Shown: positions 1 through 8,770, numbered from the stretch's first letter. The stretch: DNA of 64,000 nt from Fibrobacter sp. UWB2 (GCF_002210425.1 NZ_MWQK01000006.1:186001-250000); one strand, 5' to 3'. Notes: a model not told the origin generated them from the sequence alone. A program made the numbers and translations.

Positions 1-7
1 GGTGGAT

Positions 8-640
8 ATGAAATTTTCCCCCCGTTTTTTTGTTTTTTTATCGCTTGCCTTGGTGCAGGGTGTTTTTGCGTTGACGGCGGACCAGGTTTTGGACAAGTCC
101 AAGGCTTGGTTCAAGTCGGGCAAGGCGTGGAGCCTTAATTTCAGGGCGCAGGTTTTTCAGGTGGATTCTCCGGATGTCCAGACGCAGTCGGGTAGCCTCG
201 TGGTTGCCGAAGGGGACAAGTTCAAGCTGGACCTGCTTGGAATCAAGTTCTATAGCGATGGCGAGAGCCTTTGGCAATGGAATGTGGAACAGAAGCAGGT
301 GCTTATCAAGGCGGTGGAGGACTTGTCAAGTTCGCTTCATCCGTCCGAACTTTTGTTTAAGTACCTGAACTGCAAGGTGCTCGAAATGGGCGAGGGTGAG
401 TTTGCAGGGCAAAAGCTCTGGGTCTTAAAACTCGATCCGTCGAAATATGCGGGCCAGTTTACCAAGATGGAAGTATGGCTATCCAAGAAGGATTATTCCC
501 CGGTGCGCCTTTTTACGGAAGATCCGGCGGGGAATGCGACGTGGTACGGCATTATCGATATGAAAGTGGTGAAGAAAGTTTCTAACGATGATTTCAAGTA
601 CAAGCCTGTTGCGGGTGTTGACGAAATCGATATGAGGTAG
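8..640 (+). CDS. lolA: LolA-like periplasmic outer-membrane lipoprotein carrier
   Basis: A 210-residue exported protein resembling the LolA family, which carries lipoproteins across the periplasm from the LolCDE transporter to the outer membrane. Residues 1-21 form a signal peptide (KF..., hydrophobic core, cleavage after VFA). The body has the family's pattern of amphipathic beta strands around a short helix, with segments such as GDKFKLD and DGESLWQWN. The ATG at 8 was chosen because GGTGGA lies just before it; a GTG at 2 is in frame but would sit on that site. The stop is 18 bases before the next likely start, so this looks like the first visible gene of a run ending in recF. The window begins here, so upstream genes are unseen. 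LolA versus a LolA-like paralogue cannot be settled from the sequence. Confidence 0.75.
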   Translation: MKFSPRFFVFLSLALVQGVFALTADQVLDKSKAWFKSGKAWSLNFRAQVFQVDSPDVQTQSGSLVVAEGDKFKLDLLGIKFYSDGESLWQWNVEQKQVLIKAVEDLSSSLHPSELLFKYLNCKVLEMGEGEFAGQKLWVLKLDPSKYAGQFTKMEVWLSKKDYSPVRLFTEDPAGNATWYGIIDMKVVKKVSNDDFKYKPVAGVDEIDMR

Positions 641-658
641 CTTGTGAAATTGGGCTCG

Positions 659-2260
659 ATGAAAAAGATTATAGCGGGGATGGCTCTGTGCGGAACCGCT
701 TTTGCAGGCGAAACGCTGTTCGGCAACTGCGTGTATGCTATTGCCCCGGGCGGTTCAAATGGAACGCTTTGGGCGTTTTCCCATGACAATACGTATAGCG
801 GCGTGACGCGCCTGAACTTTAATGTTTCGGATAAGGGCTTTGTGTCGGTGGAATCGACCGGGCAGGCTCAGGTCTCGGATACGCTCACTGCGGTTCAGAC
901 GGGCCTATTTGACGATGACCTTGCGGAACGTAGACGTGTCCCTGCAATTTATACGGATTCGAAGCTTGGATTTGTGCTTCCGATGTATGCGATGGACAAT
1001 AACGACCGCTTTATGCAGCCTGCAGGGTATTTTAATATCCGCGACCTGAATAGCGTTATTGAAAATCCGGTGGAAGCCCCTGCTGCGGCTGATGACTTGG
1101 AAAAGCCGATGCAGTACGCCATGACTGGCTTTGCCTATGACTCTACCGCAAAGCGACTGTGGATTGCTCGCGGTGCCTTGGGCGTGATGGTCCATGATAT
1201 ATCCGGAAAAAAGAATACGGATACAACGTTTGTCCTGAATACGAAGACGAACAAGCTAGAAAAGCTTAAGGACAATGCTCAGCTGGATTTGGAAAACAAT
1301 CCTGAAGTTTTCGATGTCCGCCTGCATCCGGAAACGGGCGAACTTTGGCTCGCGACGGCCAAGGGCATTTGGGTGAATACTTCGAGCGGTCTTAAAAACA
1401 TCTCCAAGAATCTCAAGGATTCTCGCGTGACAGGACTTTGGATGGGCGGCTCTCCGCTCCAGATTATCGCTGAAACGGGCTATAAAAAGGACGACAACGT
1501 GGTGGGCGCCCTTTGGCGCATTTACGGCAACAAGACTAGCGATTTTGCCAAGGTGGATTTTTTGGACACTGCAGGCAAGGTGCAAAAGAAGGACATTTAC
1601 GACGAATCTGATTACACGGTGGGCGATGTCGCCTTTATCGGTAAGACTGCGTATGTTCTGGTCCGTGCCGTGGGTAGCCGAAACAGCAGTGGTTACCTTA
1701 AGCTGGATTCCCTTGGCGCCCATGCGTGGGAACAGGATGATGACGGCAAGAACCATTGGCTGTATGGCTATGAAACAGGAGCCACCGACCGTAAGATGAT
1801 TATCACGTCGATGTGTGCTTTCCCGCTCTCCAAAAATAGGATGGGCCTTGCCATTGCGACGGAAGGAAACGGCATCTCCGTGTCGGCGGACTCCGGTGCA
1901 ACTTGGAATGTTTTTTTGAACCGTGCTAGGCTTAGCAATAACCTGGGTTCAATCCGCATGGTGCCTTCGGTGATCCTTGCGCCGGGCGAAGAATCGCTTG
2001 TTTCGTATAAAGTTGGCAAGGAATCGAAGGTGACGATTGAAGTCTTCAGCTATGACATGCGCAAGGTGCGTACGATTGTGAAAGATGCTGTACGTAATGC
2101 CGATGCCGTACGTAGCTCGAATCCGAAAGAAGATTTCTGGGATGGTCGTGATGACCATGGCAAGGATTGCACGATGGGTGTCTACTATATCAGGGTAAAG
2201 GATAATCACGGTCATATTGGCTGGGGCAAGGCGATGACGCTTGGAGGTAGCTTCAGATGA
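659..2260 (+). CDS. secreted propeller-like protein with C-terminal FlgD-type Ig domain
   Basis: A 533-residue exported protein. The ATG at 659 gives a clean signal peptide (KKIIAG..., cleavage after AFA at residue 16); a GTG at 644 in the same frame would put a charged segment in front. The middle has recurring short motifs (LWIARGALGVMVHD, ELWLATAKGIWV) like beta-propeller blades of the two-component-regulator or sialidase kind. The last 80 or so residues resemble the FlgD/Por-secretion Ig-like fold, with VTIEVFSYDMRKVRTIV followed by FWDGRDDHGKDC and GVYYIRVKD. The stop overlaps the next start as ATGA. Such C-terminal folds are common on cell-surface proteins of type IX secretion bacteria; here the PorV-like neighbour makes that plausible but unproven. 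Substrate or ligand unknown. Confidence 0.65.
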   Translation: MKKIIAGMALCGTAFAGETLFGNCVYAIAPGGSNGTLWAFSHDNTYSGVTRLNFNVSDKGFVSVESTGQAQVSDTLTAVQTGLFDDDLAERRRVPAIYTDSKLGFVLPMYAMDNNDRFMQPAGYFNIRDLNSVIENPVEAPAAADDLEKPMQYAMTGFAYDSTAKRLWIARGALGVMVHDISGKKNTDTTFVLNTKTNKLEKLKDNAQLDLENNPEVFDVRLHPETGELWLATAKGIWVNTSSGLKNISKNLKDSRVTGLWMGGSPLQIIAETGYKKDDNVVGALWRIYGNKTSDFAKVDFLDTAGKVQKKDIYDESDYTVGDVAFIGKTAYVLVRAVGSRNSSGYLKLDSLGAHAWEQDDDGKNHWLYGYETGATDRKMIITSMCAFPLSKNRMGLAIATEGNGISVSADSGATWNVFLNRARLSNNLGSIRMVPSVILAPGEESLVSYKVGKESKVTIEVFSYDMRKVRTIVKDAVRNADAVRSSNPKEDFWDGRDDHGKDCTMGVYYIRVKDNHGHIGWGKAMTLGGSFR

Positions 2261-3306
2261 TTATGTTTAAAAATCTTCTCGTTACGGCCTTGGCTGTTGG
2301 AACTTTGGCTTCGTCTGCGTTGGCCCTTGGATTTACAAAGAAGTCCGAGCTTGGAGGCTTTGACGGCTTTGTAGAACGTATGGGCGCGGGTGTCCGTGAA
2401 CTTGGTCGTGGTAATACGGGTTCTGCGGATACGGCCTCGATGCCGGCCGCTTATTGGAATCCGGCTTTGCTTGGATTCCGTGAAAACATTGGAATCACGA
2501 TGAACTTCGAAAAGCGCGACCTGAACCGTATTGGTGGCGCCTTAGGCGTTGAAGGCAAGGTCGGTAAGCGCATGGGCGTTGGCTTTGCGATGCTCTACCG
2601 TGGCGATACGGAATTTGATGTGATTGACGATGATGACGAAACGCTTGGTACGGCGGCCCCGTTCTTCTCGATGTTTTACCTGGGCTTTGCGTTCCGTGCT
2701 ACCCGTCAGGATGCCTTTGGTCTCTCGCTTTCGATGAGCTATGACAATCTTGACGTGTCTCAGTATTTCGAAGGCTATGATATGGAAGATTCATTCCGTA
2801 GCCCCGTGACGATTAACTTGAGCTGGTTCCGCCAGTGGAACGACAAGTGGTCTTCTTCTGTTGTTATCCGCAACTTGAGCTTTAGCCGTAATTTGTCTGC
2901 AAAATGGACGAAGAACCCGAGCAAGAACAATGCGCTCACCTCTACTGAAGGCGTACGCCCGAAGGTCTTGCAGATTGGGCTTGGCTACCGTTCGCAGATT
3001 ATGGGAAAGACGGTGCACGCCTGGATGGAAGCGCTTGACTATCAGGTGGCCGATACGCTTTTAGCGTTTGACCCGCAACTCCATGTTTGGACGGGCCGCG
3101 TGGGCTTTGAATGCGAAGTCATCCCGAACGGCACGCTCCGCGTGGGTATGGACGATTTGGACTGGATGTTCGGTGCGGGCTACAAGTTTGAAATTCGCGT
3201 AGGCCGCAAGAAGTTCCCGATTGAAGTGGATTATGCATTCCTCTATGAATCGCGTGCGGGCATCTGGACGCCGTTTACCATCGGACTTAGAGGATACATT
3301 CCTTGA
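2257..3306 (+). CDS. PorV/FadL-type outer-membrane beta-barrel protein
   Basis: A 349-residue protein with a signal peptide (cleavage near ALA-L at about residue 24) and an alternation of aromatic and small residues typical of an outer-membrane barrel. Residues 43-70 hold the PorV/UPF0164-type signature: GAGVRELGRGNTG followed by AYWNPALLGF. In type IX secretion, PorV is the outer-membrane shuttle that receives substrates; the same fold is shared with FadL-like transporters. Translation is probably coupled to the previous gene (ATGA overlap); an ATG at 2263 is a possible alternative start. Its stop overlaps the TTG start of recF. The pairing with a FlgD-Ig-tailed protein supports a surface-export link, but no other type IX genes are visible in the window. 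Confidence 0.65.
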   Translation: MIMFKNLLVTALAVGTLASSALALGFTKKSELGGFDGFVERMGAGVRELGRGNTGSADTASMPAAYWNPALLGFRENIGITMNFEKRDLNRIGGALGVEGKVGKRMGVGFAMLYRGDTEFDVIDDDDETLGTAAPFFSMFYLGFAFRATRQDAFGLSLSMSYDNLDVSQYFEGYDMEDSFRSPVTINLSWFRQWNDKWSSSVVIRNLSFSRNLSAKWTKNPSKNNALTSTEGVRPKVLQIGLGYRSQIMGKTVHAWMEALDYQVADTLLAFDPQLHVWTGRVGFECEVIPNGTLRVGMDDLDWMFGAGYKFEIRVGRKKFPIEVDYAFLYESRAGIWTPFTIGLRGYIP

Positions 3307-4562
3307 TTTCCAAAGTGTTCATTTCGAAGGTGCGCAGTCTAGAATCGATGGACTGCAACTTCGATGCTCACATCAATGTGATTTGCGGGCCGAATGGCTG
3401 CGGCAAGACGACGATTCTGGAATCGATTCACTTGCTTGCGCAGGGATTCTCGTTTCGGTCGCGTGACTTGCGCGAACTGATTACATGGAAGCAGAACGAG
3501 CTGATTCTGCGTGGAGAATTTGAAGACGAAGGGCGCGAGCGGATGCGAGCGCTTCGCGTGTTTTCTCGCGGGAGCGAGGTTCGTGAAAACGGTGAAACGC
3601 TAAAGTCTCCGACTGCATTTTTCGGGACGTGTCCGGCGGTGATTATGCAACCTTCGGACATTGAACTTTTGCGTGGCGGGCCGGACGTGCGCAGGCATTG
3701 GCTCGATGAAATTCTCTGTTACCGCTCGTCGGCAAATGCTTCTGTGCTGCGCCGCTACAAGCGCGTGTTGCAACAGCGCAACAAGTGGCTTAAGGAGTTC
3801 AAACAGAACGGCGCTGCGGTTGGCGGCGAAGACTTGTTCCGTGTGCTGACGCAACAGCTGATTGAACTTGGCGCAAAGCTTTGGGCGGCGCGAATTGCAC
3901 TTTCGAAAGAAGTCTCGGAAATTATCACGCGGTACTATCGCAAGCTTTCGGGCGGGGTGGATGAAATCACTTGCGCTTACAAGAGCTCGATTCTGAAATC
4001 GCTTGATGCGCTAGATGCGGCGGACCCGCTGTCGGATAAGATGATGGATGAAATTCCATCGGGCGCGACGGGTGCTGCTGAAGGTGTTGTTGAAATTGCT
4101 CGCGGGGAGTGCGCGGAATGTTCTGCGGACGGTTCCGGGAATGTCGCCGGGAGCGCGGCGGATGGCTTGGATGCGGTAAGCGAGGAAATGCTGCGGAATG
4201 CGTTTGCGCGAAAACTAGCGGATTTGGAATTCGTAGAACGCTTGCAGGGAATGACAATGGCGGGGCCGCACCGTGATGATTTGGCTCTGTGTGCGTCTGG
4301 TTACGAGATGCGTTCTGTCGGGTCGCAGGGGCAATGCCGCTCAGCGGCGGTCGCGATGCGATTTGCGGCGGTTGATGTGGCGTCTCGCTACCTGACAAAG
4401 CCGATTCTGCTTTTGGACGATATTTTCGCCGAGCTCGATGTGAACCGCCGTGATGCAGTCGCTTCGCTCATTCGCGAAAAGCAGTGCCAGGTTGTGATTG
4501 CTACGCCGCAGGCGGAAGATTTGCCGTTTAAAGCGGATGCAATGTTTGAGTTGAAAATTTAA
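3303..4562 (+). CDS. recF: DNA replication and repair protein RecF
   Basis: RecF is an SMC-like ATPase that loads RecA at single-strand gaps. The 419-residue protein has the Walker A motif GPNGCGKTT at residues 29-37, a GPHRDD signature near residue 321 and the Walker B motif ILLLDDIFAELD near 367. The TTG start at 3303 overlaps the preceding stop (TTGA), the usual arrangement for a coupled gene. It is about 50 residues longer than common RecF proteins; the extra length is mostly a low-complexity Ala/Gly/Ser stretch at about residues 247-290 between the coiled-coil part and the signature motif. Placement behind three envelope genes rather than next to dnaA/dnaN/gyrB is unusual. Confidence 0.95.
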   Translation: MISKVFISKVRSLESMDCNFDAHINVICGPNGCGKTTILESIHLLAQGFSFRSRDLRELITWKQNELILRGEFEDEGRERMRALRVFSRGSEVRENGETLKSPTAFFGTCPAVIMQPSDIELLRGGPDVRRHWLDEILCYRSSANASVLRRYKRVLQQRNKWLKEFKQNGAAVGGEDLFRVLTQQLIELGAKLWAARIALSKEVSEIITRYYRKLSGGVDEITCAYKSSILKSLDALDAADPLSDKMMDEIPSGATGAAEGVVEIARGECAECSADGSGNVAGSAADGLDAVSEEMLRNAFARKLADLEFVERLQGMTMAGPHRDDLALCASGYEMRSVGSQGQCRSAAVAMRFAAVDVASRYLTKPILLLDDIFAELDVNRRDAVASLIREKQCQVVIATPQAEDLPFKADAMFELKI

Positions 4563-4570
4563 ATCTTTAT

Positions 4571-4636
4571 GTCATTCCCGCGAAAGCGGGAATTTCCTTT
4601 CAAGAAGGTGATGCCCGCTCGGAGGCGGGCATGACA
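4571..4636. repeat. REP-like palindrome pair
   Basis: Two adjacent palindromes: gtcattCCCGCgaaaGCGGGaat and gATGCCCGCtcggaGGCGGGCATgac. The outer gtcatt/atgac ends and GC stems recur at 29829-29888 and 41904-41930, which marks them as members of one dispersed extragenic palindrome family. They lie between the convergent recF and mscL genes, just before a terminator. Confidence 0.8.
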
Positions 4637-4640
4637 ATAC

Positions 4641-4670
4641 AAAAAAACGCGCAAGGGTTGCGCGTTTTTT
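4641..4670. terminator. bidirectional terminator between recF and mscL
   Basis: A perfect 9-bp stem AACGCGCAA / TTGCGCGTT with a GGG loop, an A-tract on the left and a T-tract on the right. It can end transcription from recF on the plus strand and from mscL on the minus strand. Confidence 0.85.
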
Positions 4671-4675
4671 GCACC

Positions 4676-4752
4676 GGGGCGTTGCGGGGTGCCCCCGCTA
4701 GAAGGGGTAGCGAGCAACGTCGTGCGAGGTAGGGGGAGACTTCCCCCTTTTT
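4676..4752. repeat. copy 1 of an 80-bp dispersed GCGTTGCGGGG element
   Basis: Begins GGGCGTTGCGGGGTG, continues through CCCCGCTAGAA and GGGTAGCGAGCAACG, and ends in GGGGG..CTTCCCCCTTTTT. A second copy, nearly the same in sequence and length, lies at 21742-21822 in front of thrS. Internal complementarity (CCCCGCTAG.., CGTTGC/GCAACG, GGGGGA/TCCCCC) predicts a folded structure with a T-rich end. No coding content. Confidence 0.75.
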
Positions 4753-4754
4753 AA

Positions 4755-5204
4755 TTATTTGTTCTTCAAGAGGTCGCGAATTTCGGTGAGGAGCTTTTCT
4801 TCGGCGCTCGGTGCCGGAGGTGCTGCCGGAGCTGCGGCTGCTTCAGCTTCTTTCTTCTTGCGCATGTTCTGCATGAAACCGAGGAATTTCTTCATCATGA
4901 GGAAAACGGCGAATGCGACGATGAGGAAGTTCAGGACTTCACCGATGAACGTGCCGTACGGAATGGCGATGCCTTCGGAGGTCGTGTAGACGAGCGTCTT
5001 GATGCCTTCGCCTGCGTTCTGGCCGCCGCACTTGGCAATGACTGCAGTGACGAGCGGCATGACGATGTCGTTCACGAAGGAGTTGACGATTTTACCGAAG
5101 GCGGCACCGATGATGATACCGATGGCCATGTCGACGATGTTACCCTTGAAGGCAAATGCCTTGAATTCTTCAATGAGTGAAGCTGCTTTATTTTTAATGC
5201 TCAT
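4755..5204 (-). CDS. mscL: large-conductance mechanosensitive channel MscL
   Basis: MscL is a homopentameric inner-membrane pore that opens under high membrane tension to release solutes during osmotic downshock. The 149-residue sequence has the N-terminal amphipathic helix (EEFKAFAFKGN), TM1 with the gate-lining stretch VDMAIGIIIGAAFGKIVNS, a periplasmic loop, TM2 (FLIVAFAVFLMMK) and a cytoplasmic C-terminal helix ending LLTEIRDLLKNK. An Ala/Pro-rich spacer at about residues 120-132 lengthens the tail compared with the common 130-140 residues. A GGGGACT stretch upstream of the ATG serves as ribosome binding site. It is a single-gene unit facing recF. Confidence 0.95.
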   Translation of the reverse strand: MSIKNKAASLIEEFKAFAFKGNIVDMAIGIIIGAAFGKIVNSFVNDIVMPLVTAVIAKCGGQNAGEGIKTLVYTTSEGIAIPYGTFIGEVLNFLIVAFAVFLMMKKFLGFMQNMRKKKEAEAAAAPAAPPAPSAEEKLLTEIRDLLKNK

Positions 5205-5290
5205 TTTTGAGTCCCCTTTATGATTGGTTTCTTATTAAATAATAGCAAAGTCTTTAAAGATTGGGCGGTATTTTTTAAATTTGGCGCGTT

Positions 5291-6160
5291 ATGTCATGGT
5301 TAATATTGGCTTTTGCTTCGGCAGTTTTTCTTGGCTTTTACGACTTGGCTAAGAAGAAATCGGTTCAGGATAACGCTGTCCGTCCGGTACTTTTGCTCTG
5401 CAGCGTTTTTTACGCGCTTTTGATGTTGCCGGTGCTTTTGACCGGGCATTGCGAGCCGCTGACTTTGCATGACCACCTGTTTTTGATGGTCAAGTCGGTG
5501 ATTGTCGGCGGAAGCTGGCTTTTCACGTACAGCGCGATTGCGCACATGCCGCTCAGCATTTCGACGACGATTCGTGCGCTTGCGCCTTTGTTTACAATCA
5601 TGATCGCAGTCGGATTCCTGGGCGAGCGCCCGCAGGTGATGCAGTGGATCGGTATTGCGGTTTGCGTTTGTTCTTACATCGGACTCTCGCTTGCGGGTCG
5701 CAAGGAAATGGGGCATTTCTTTAGCAACGGCTGGGTCGTGGCGATGCTCCTCGGGACGATTTTGGCGGCTTGCAGCGGCATTTACGATAAGCTGATTTTG
5801 CAGCGCATGAATTTTGAACCGTTGACAGTGCAGGTCTGGTTTAGCATTTACATGTGCGTGGTGCAGTTCTTGACGACTATGTTCACGTGGTACCCGACGC
5901 GTAAAAAGACGACTCCGTTTCAGTTCCGTTGGTCGTTCTTGGCGGTGGCGGCGCTCTTGCTCATCGCAGACCGTTGCTATTTTTTGGCGGTGAGCGATTC
6001 GGATGCGTTGATTTCTATCATTACGGTGCTGCGTCGTTCGAGTGTGTTCATCAGCTTCTTGGCGGGAATTCTTATATTCAAGGAACGCAAGAGCAAGACG
6101 AAGTTTTTTGCGATGTTGGGCGTGGTCATTGGCTTGTGCCTGATTTCGCTCGGACGTTGA
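5291..6160 (+). CDS. EamA-family (drug/metabolite transporter) permease
   Basis: A 289-residue, ten-helix integral membrane protein with the two-fold repeat of the EamA/DMT superfamily. The first half ends with the diagnostic segment TTIRALAPLFTIMIAVGFLGERP, and the second with IISIITVLRRSSVFISFLAGILIFKER, each containing the E-R pair after a helix. Family members export metabolites or take up nucleotide sugars and amino acids; nothing in the sequence sets the substrate. The gap to coaE is 28 bases, so the two may be co-transcribed. Confidence 0.85.
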   Translation: MSWLILAFASAVFLGFYDLAKKKSVQDNAVRPVLLLCSVFYALLMLPVLLTGHCEPLTLHDHLFLMVKSVIVGGSWLFTYSAIAHMPLSISTTIRALAPLFTIMIAVGFLGERPQVMQWIGIAVCVCSYIGLSLAGRKEMGHFFSNGWVVAMLLGTILAACSGIYDKLILQRMNFEPLTVQVWFSIYMCVVQFLTTMFTWYPTRKKTTPFQFRWSFLAVAALLLIADRCYFLAVSDSDALISIITVLRRSSVFISFLAGILIFKERKSKTKFFAMLGVVIGLCLISLGR

Positions 6161-6188
6161 TTTTTAATGGTCGCGGAGTAGTGGCGTT

Positions 6189-6845
6189 ATGCTGAAGATT
6201 GGAATTACGGGGTCGATAGGTGCGGGCAAGTCCTTTGTCGGGGCCTTGCTGCGTGCACGTAATTTCCAGGTGCTTGATGCCGATTGCAAAGTGCATGAAC
6301 TTTACCGCGATTCGGCGGGACTGCGTGCTGAAATGGCTGCGTATTTTGGCGAAGAATGCTTGACGCCGGATGGCGTGAATAGTGCGCTGATTGCGGACCG
6401 CGTTTTTGCGGATGCTAATGCACGCGTGAAGTTGGAGCAGATTGTTTACCCGTACTTGAACCGTGCCGTGGCGGAATTTTTTGCAGGGGAGGCCGCGGAC
6501 TCTTCAAACGGAAATGATGCGGACTGTCCTAAAGAAAGTGCCACGCAGTTGACGAGAGTCGCGGACAAGTGCCGGTTCGTGGAGGCTGCGCTTTTCTCGC
6601 GTGCGCCAGAGCTCGTGAAAATGCTTGACGAAATCTGGATTGTCGATGCGCCTGAATGCGTTCGCTTGGAACGCCTGGTGCTGCGTGGCCTCAGCGAAAG
6701 CGATGCTAAACGCCGTATTGAAAATCAGCGTGGCGCCTGTGCTCCGGAGCTTTTCCCGGGCAAGCGGATTCGCATGGTTATGAACGATGGCGATAAATTG
6801 CACGTGGAACAGCAGCTTGATGAACTGCTAAGAGACTTACACTAA
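6189..6845 (+). CDS. coaE: dephospho-CoA kinase
   Basis: CoaE phosphorylates the 3'-hydroxyl of dephospho-CoA, the last step of coenzyme A synthesis. The P-loop GSIGAGKS is at residues 8-15, followed by the substrate-binding DADCKVHELY; the LID-type segment RLERLVLRGLSESDAKRRIENQ and the C-terminal IRMVMNDGD match the family. At 218 residues it is slightly long because of an acidic, low-complexity insertion at about residues 100-122. Only 12 bases separate it from the next small membrane protein gene. Confidence 0.93.
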   Translation: MLKIGITGSIGAGKSFVGALLRARNFQVLDADCKVHELYRDSAGLRAEMAAYFGEECLTPDGVNSALIADRVFADANARVKLEQIVYPYLNRAVAEFFAGEAADSSNGNDADCPKESATQLTRVADKCRFVEAALFSRAPELVKMLDEIWIVDAPECVRLERLVLRGLSESDAKRRIENQRGACAPELFPGKRIRMVMNDGDKLHVEQQLDELLRDLH

Positions 6846-6857
6846 TTTATTGGAATT

Positions 6858-7181
6858 ATGCAACCTTATATTCACCAGTTCGCGAATTTTTTGAGAGCCC
6901 ATTTGAATTCAATTTCGGTCGGGCTGATTGCAACGCTTTTGATGCTCTATGGCGCCTGCATCAATAACTATTTCAAGCGCATCACGAAAAGCATCCCGTT
7001 CATTGGGCGCTTTGTGCTGTTCGTGGTGCTGTGCAGCGTGGGGTATGCGTTTGCAAGTTCGCAGATGGTGCGCCTTTTGCGCATGGTATTGCGCGAACTT
7101 TCGGACTTGACTTTGATTGGGGTGGTCGCAGGCTGTTTTATTTTGCTTGCCTTCCTTGCAAAAAGTGGTAAGGATATTTGA
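6858..7181 (+). CDS. small inner-membrane protein, resembles DUF3392
   Basis: A 107-residue protein with three likely membrane helices (about residues 20-38, 47-66 and 83-101) and a basic loop INNYFKRITKSI between the first two. The pattern LMLYGACINNYFKR...FIGRFVLFVVLCSVGYAFAS resembles the small membrane family DUF3392 as I remember it, but I could not search. Function unknown. It follows coaE closely and probably shares its transcript. Confidence 0.6.
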   Translation: MQPYIHQFANFLRAHLNSISVGLIATLLMLYGACINNYFKRITKSIPFIGRFVLFVVLCSVGYAFASSQMVRLLRMVLRELSDLTLIGVVAGCFILLAFLAKSGKDI

Positions 7182-7201
7182 TGTCTAACCACTAATCACT
7201 T

Positions 7202-8770
7202 TTAATTAAAATTGTCGCGGTTTACTCCGTATAAAATAACATCGTCAATCCACATTTCGCTTTCATCGACAATCCAGATGGTGAATGTCGTGACGCGCGG
7301 CTTGACGAAATCCCATCCCATATTCCCGAACTCGCCATCGCCTTCGACAAAATCGCTTGGTGTAAAGCTGAAGCGTTTCCAAGTGGAATCGAGATAGTCC
7401 ACATACTTTGTTTTTCCGGTCGGCTCGTTGAGAACTTCTACCGCAAAACCGAGCTCGCCCTTGCCTTTGGCGTAGAATGCGATGGAATCGATGCCTTCTA
7501 GGCTAGACGGGACGCGGCTTACGCGTGAGCCGATCATCGACCACTTGCCTCGCGATTTGGATGAACTCTTCCAATGGAAAACGTAGCCGCCACGTTCCTT
7601 GCTGGATTCAAAGGCGTCCTGGATGTTTTCGCTTGAGGGCGTTGTCGTGACGTTTGTGTCTTGTGGATGGAAGTACCATTCGCGCGGACCGTCGCCGTAG
7701 TCAAATGCGGATTCGAGTTTTTGATTTTCGAAGTCAATCAGCGTGATGGAATGGATGGCTTTTACGAGCGAGTCGGGGAGGCTTGCCCAGATATCGTTGC
7801 TTGCGCTTGCGTCGAGTGCGGCGGTCTTGCCCCAGTACATTTCGAGGTTTTCAACGCTTGATGAGCCATCGATGCGGATTTGGAATTCTGCAGACTGCGG
7901 AGTGTCTGGAGTGGTGCTGTTCCAGAAAGCACGCTTGAATGCGAGTCGGTTCCCGCTTTGGTCGGTGAATCGGATGTCGTTTCCGTTGTCCATGGCTTCG
8001 CTAAAATCGAAGTTCGTTTCGTTTAATCGCACAAAGACAACGGTAGTTTCTGCGATGGGTTTCATCCAATCCGAGATTGTAGAATCAAGCGGAATGGTGC
8101 GGACATGCGCCCATTGCTCTAATTGTTCGTTTTCGAGAGTCGGTTTTGCAAGCGTTTGGACATCGTTCTTTTCGCCAGCAGAAATTGTAATGGAGGCTTC
8201 GCCGATGGTTTCTTGTTCGTCAGGCAAAATGGCTCGAATCTGGTAGCTTGCGGGCGGGAGTGAATCGAGTGTGAATTCGCCGTCTTTGTTGGTCTTTACG
8301 ATTTTATCGGTGCCGTAAATCTGGACCCAGGCGTAGTCGGTTCCTTCAGGGAGCTCTGCCTTGCCGGTGACGGAACCGAGTTCTTCCATTTGCATGGTTG
8401 TTAATTTATTCTTCTTTAAGTCGCTAGAGGCAATAGCTTGGAAAACGCCGGAATTGCCATCAATGATTTCGATGTAGCCTTTATCGAAGTTGATGGAATC
8501 CATGACGATGTTGCCGAGTGAATCTGCGGCGACTTCTAATGTTGCGTCTTGTATATTATTTTGCGTGACGGCGGAATCCGATGAAACTCCTTCCACGTAC
8601 CAAAGCGGACGGATCCTTGCGACGACGTTGGCAGCCGGTTTAGAATCGATGTTTACAACGTTGATGATGCAAGCGTTTTCGGTTTCAACGGTGCTAGCGC
8701 CTGCGAGATTCTTTTCCGAGGAGCAGGCGAATAGTAATACACAGGATAGAGATGCTAATAATCTTTTCAT
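7202..8770 (-). CDS. surface lipoprotein with carboxypeptidase-regulatory, DUF2341 and CBM11/CIA30-like domains
   Basis: A 522-residue predicted lipoprotein: signal peptide MKRLLASLSCVLLFAC with lipidated Cys16. Domains in order: an Ig-like segment (33-120), a carboxypeptidase-regulatory-like domain (133-190; GKAELPEGT..., NKDGEFTLDSLPPASYQIRA), a DUF2341-like domain (about 235-330; VVFVRLNETNFDFSEAMDNG, DIRFTDQSGNRL) and a C-terminal beta-sandwich (about 370-515; SIAFYAKGKGELGFAVEV, MWIDDVILYG) like CBM11/CIA30. The frame is open further upstream, but ATG 8770 gives the lipoprotein signal and overlaps the upstream stop as ATGA. Lipoproteins sit beside TIGR02147 genes in Fibrobacter, and the coupling here suggests control by, or work with, that regulator. 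Probably binds polysaccharide at the cell surface. Confidence 0.75.
   Translation of the reverse strand: MKRLLASLSCVLLFACSSEKNLAGASTVETENACIINVVNIDSKPAANVVARIRPLWYVEGVSSDSAVTQNNIQDATLEVAADSLGNIVMDSINFDKGYIEIIDGNSGVFQAIASSDLKKNKLTTMQMEELGSVTGKAELPEGTDYAWVQIYGTDKIVKTNKDGEFTLDSLPPASYQIRAILPDEQETIGEASITISAGEKNDVQTLAKPTLENEQLEQWAHVRTIPLDSTISDWMKPIAETTVVFVRLNETNFDFSEAMDNGNDIRFTDQSGNRLAFKRAFWNSTTPDTPQSAEFQIRIDGSSSVENLEMYWGKTAALDASASNDIWASLPDSLVKAIHSITLIDFENQKLESAFDYGDGPREWYFHPQDTNVTTTPSSENIQDAFESSKERGGYVFHWKSSSKSRGKWSMIGSRVSRVPSSLEGIDSIAFYAKGKGELGFAVEVLNEPTGKTKYVDYLDSTWKRFSFTPSDFVEGDGEFGNMGWDFVKPRVTTFTIWIVDESEMWIDDVILYGVNRDNFN

Noticed and set aside
3967-4398. 143-residue frame opposite recF
   Set aside because: Pro/His/Arg-rich antisense of the low-complexity RecF insertion; no domain.
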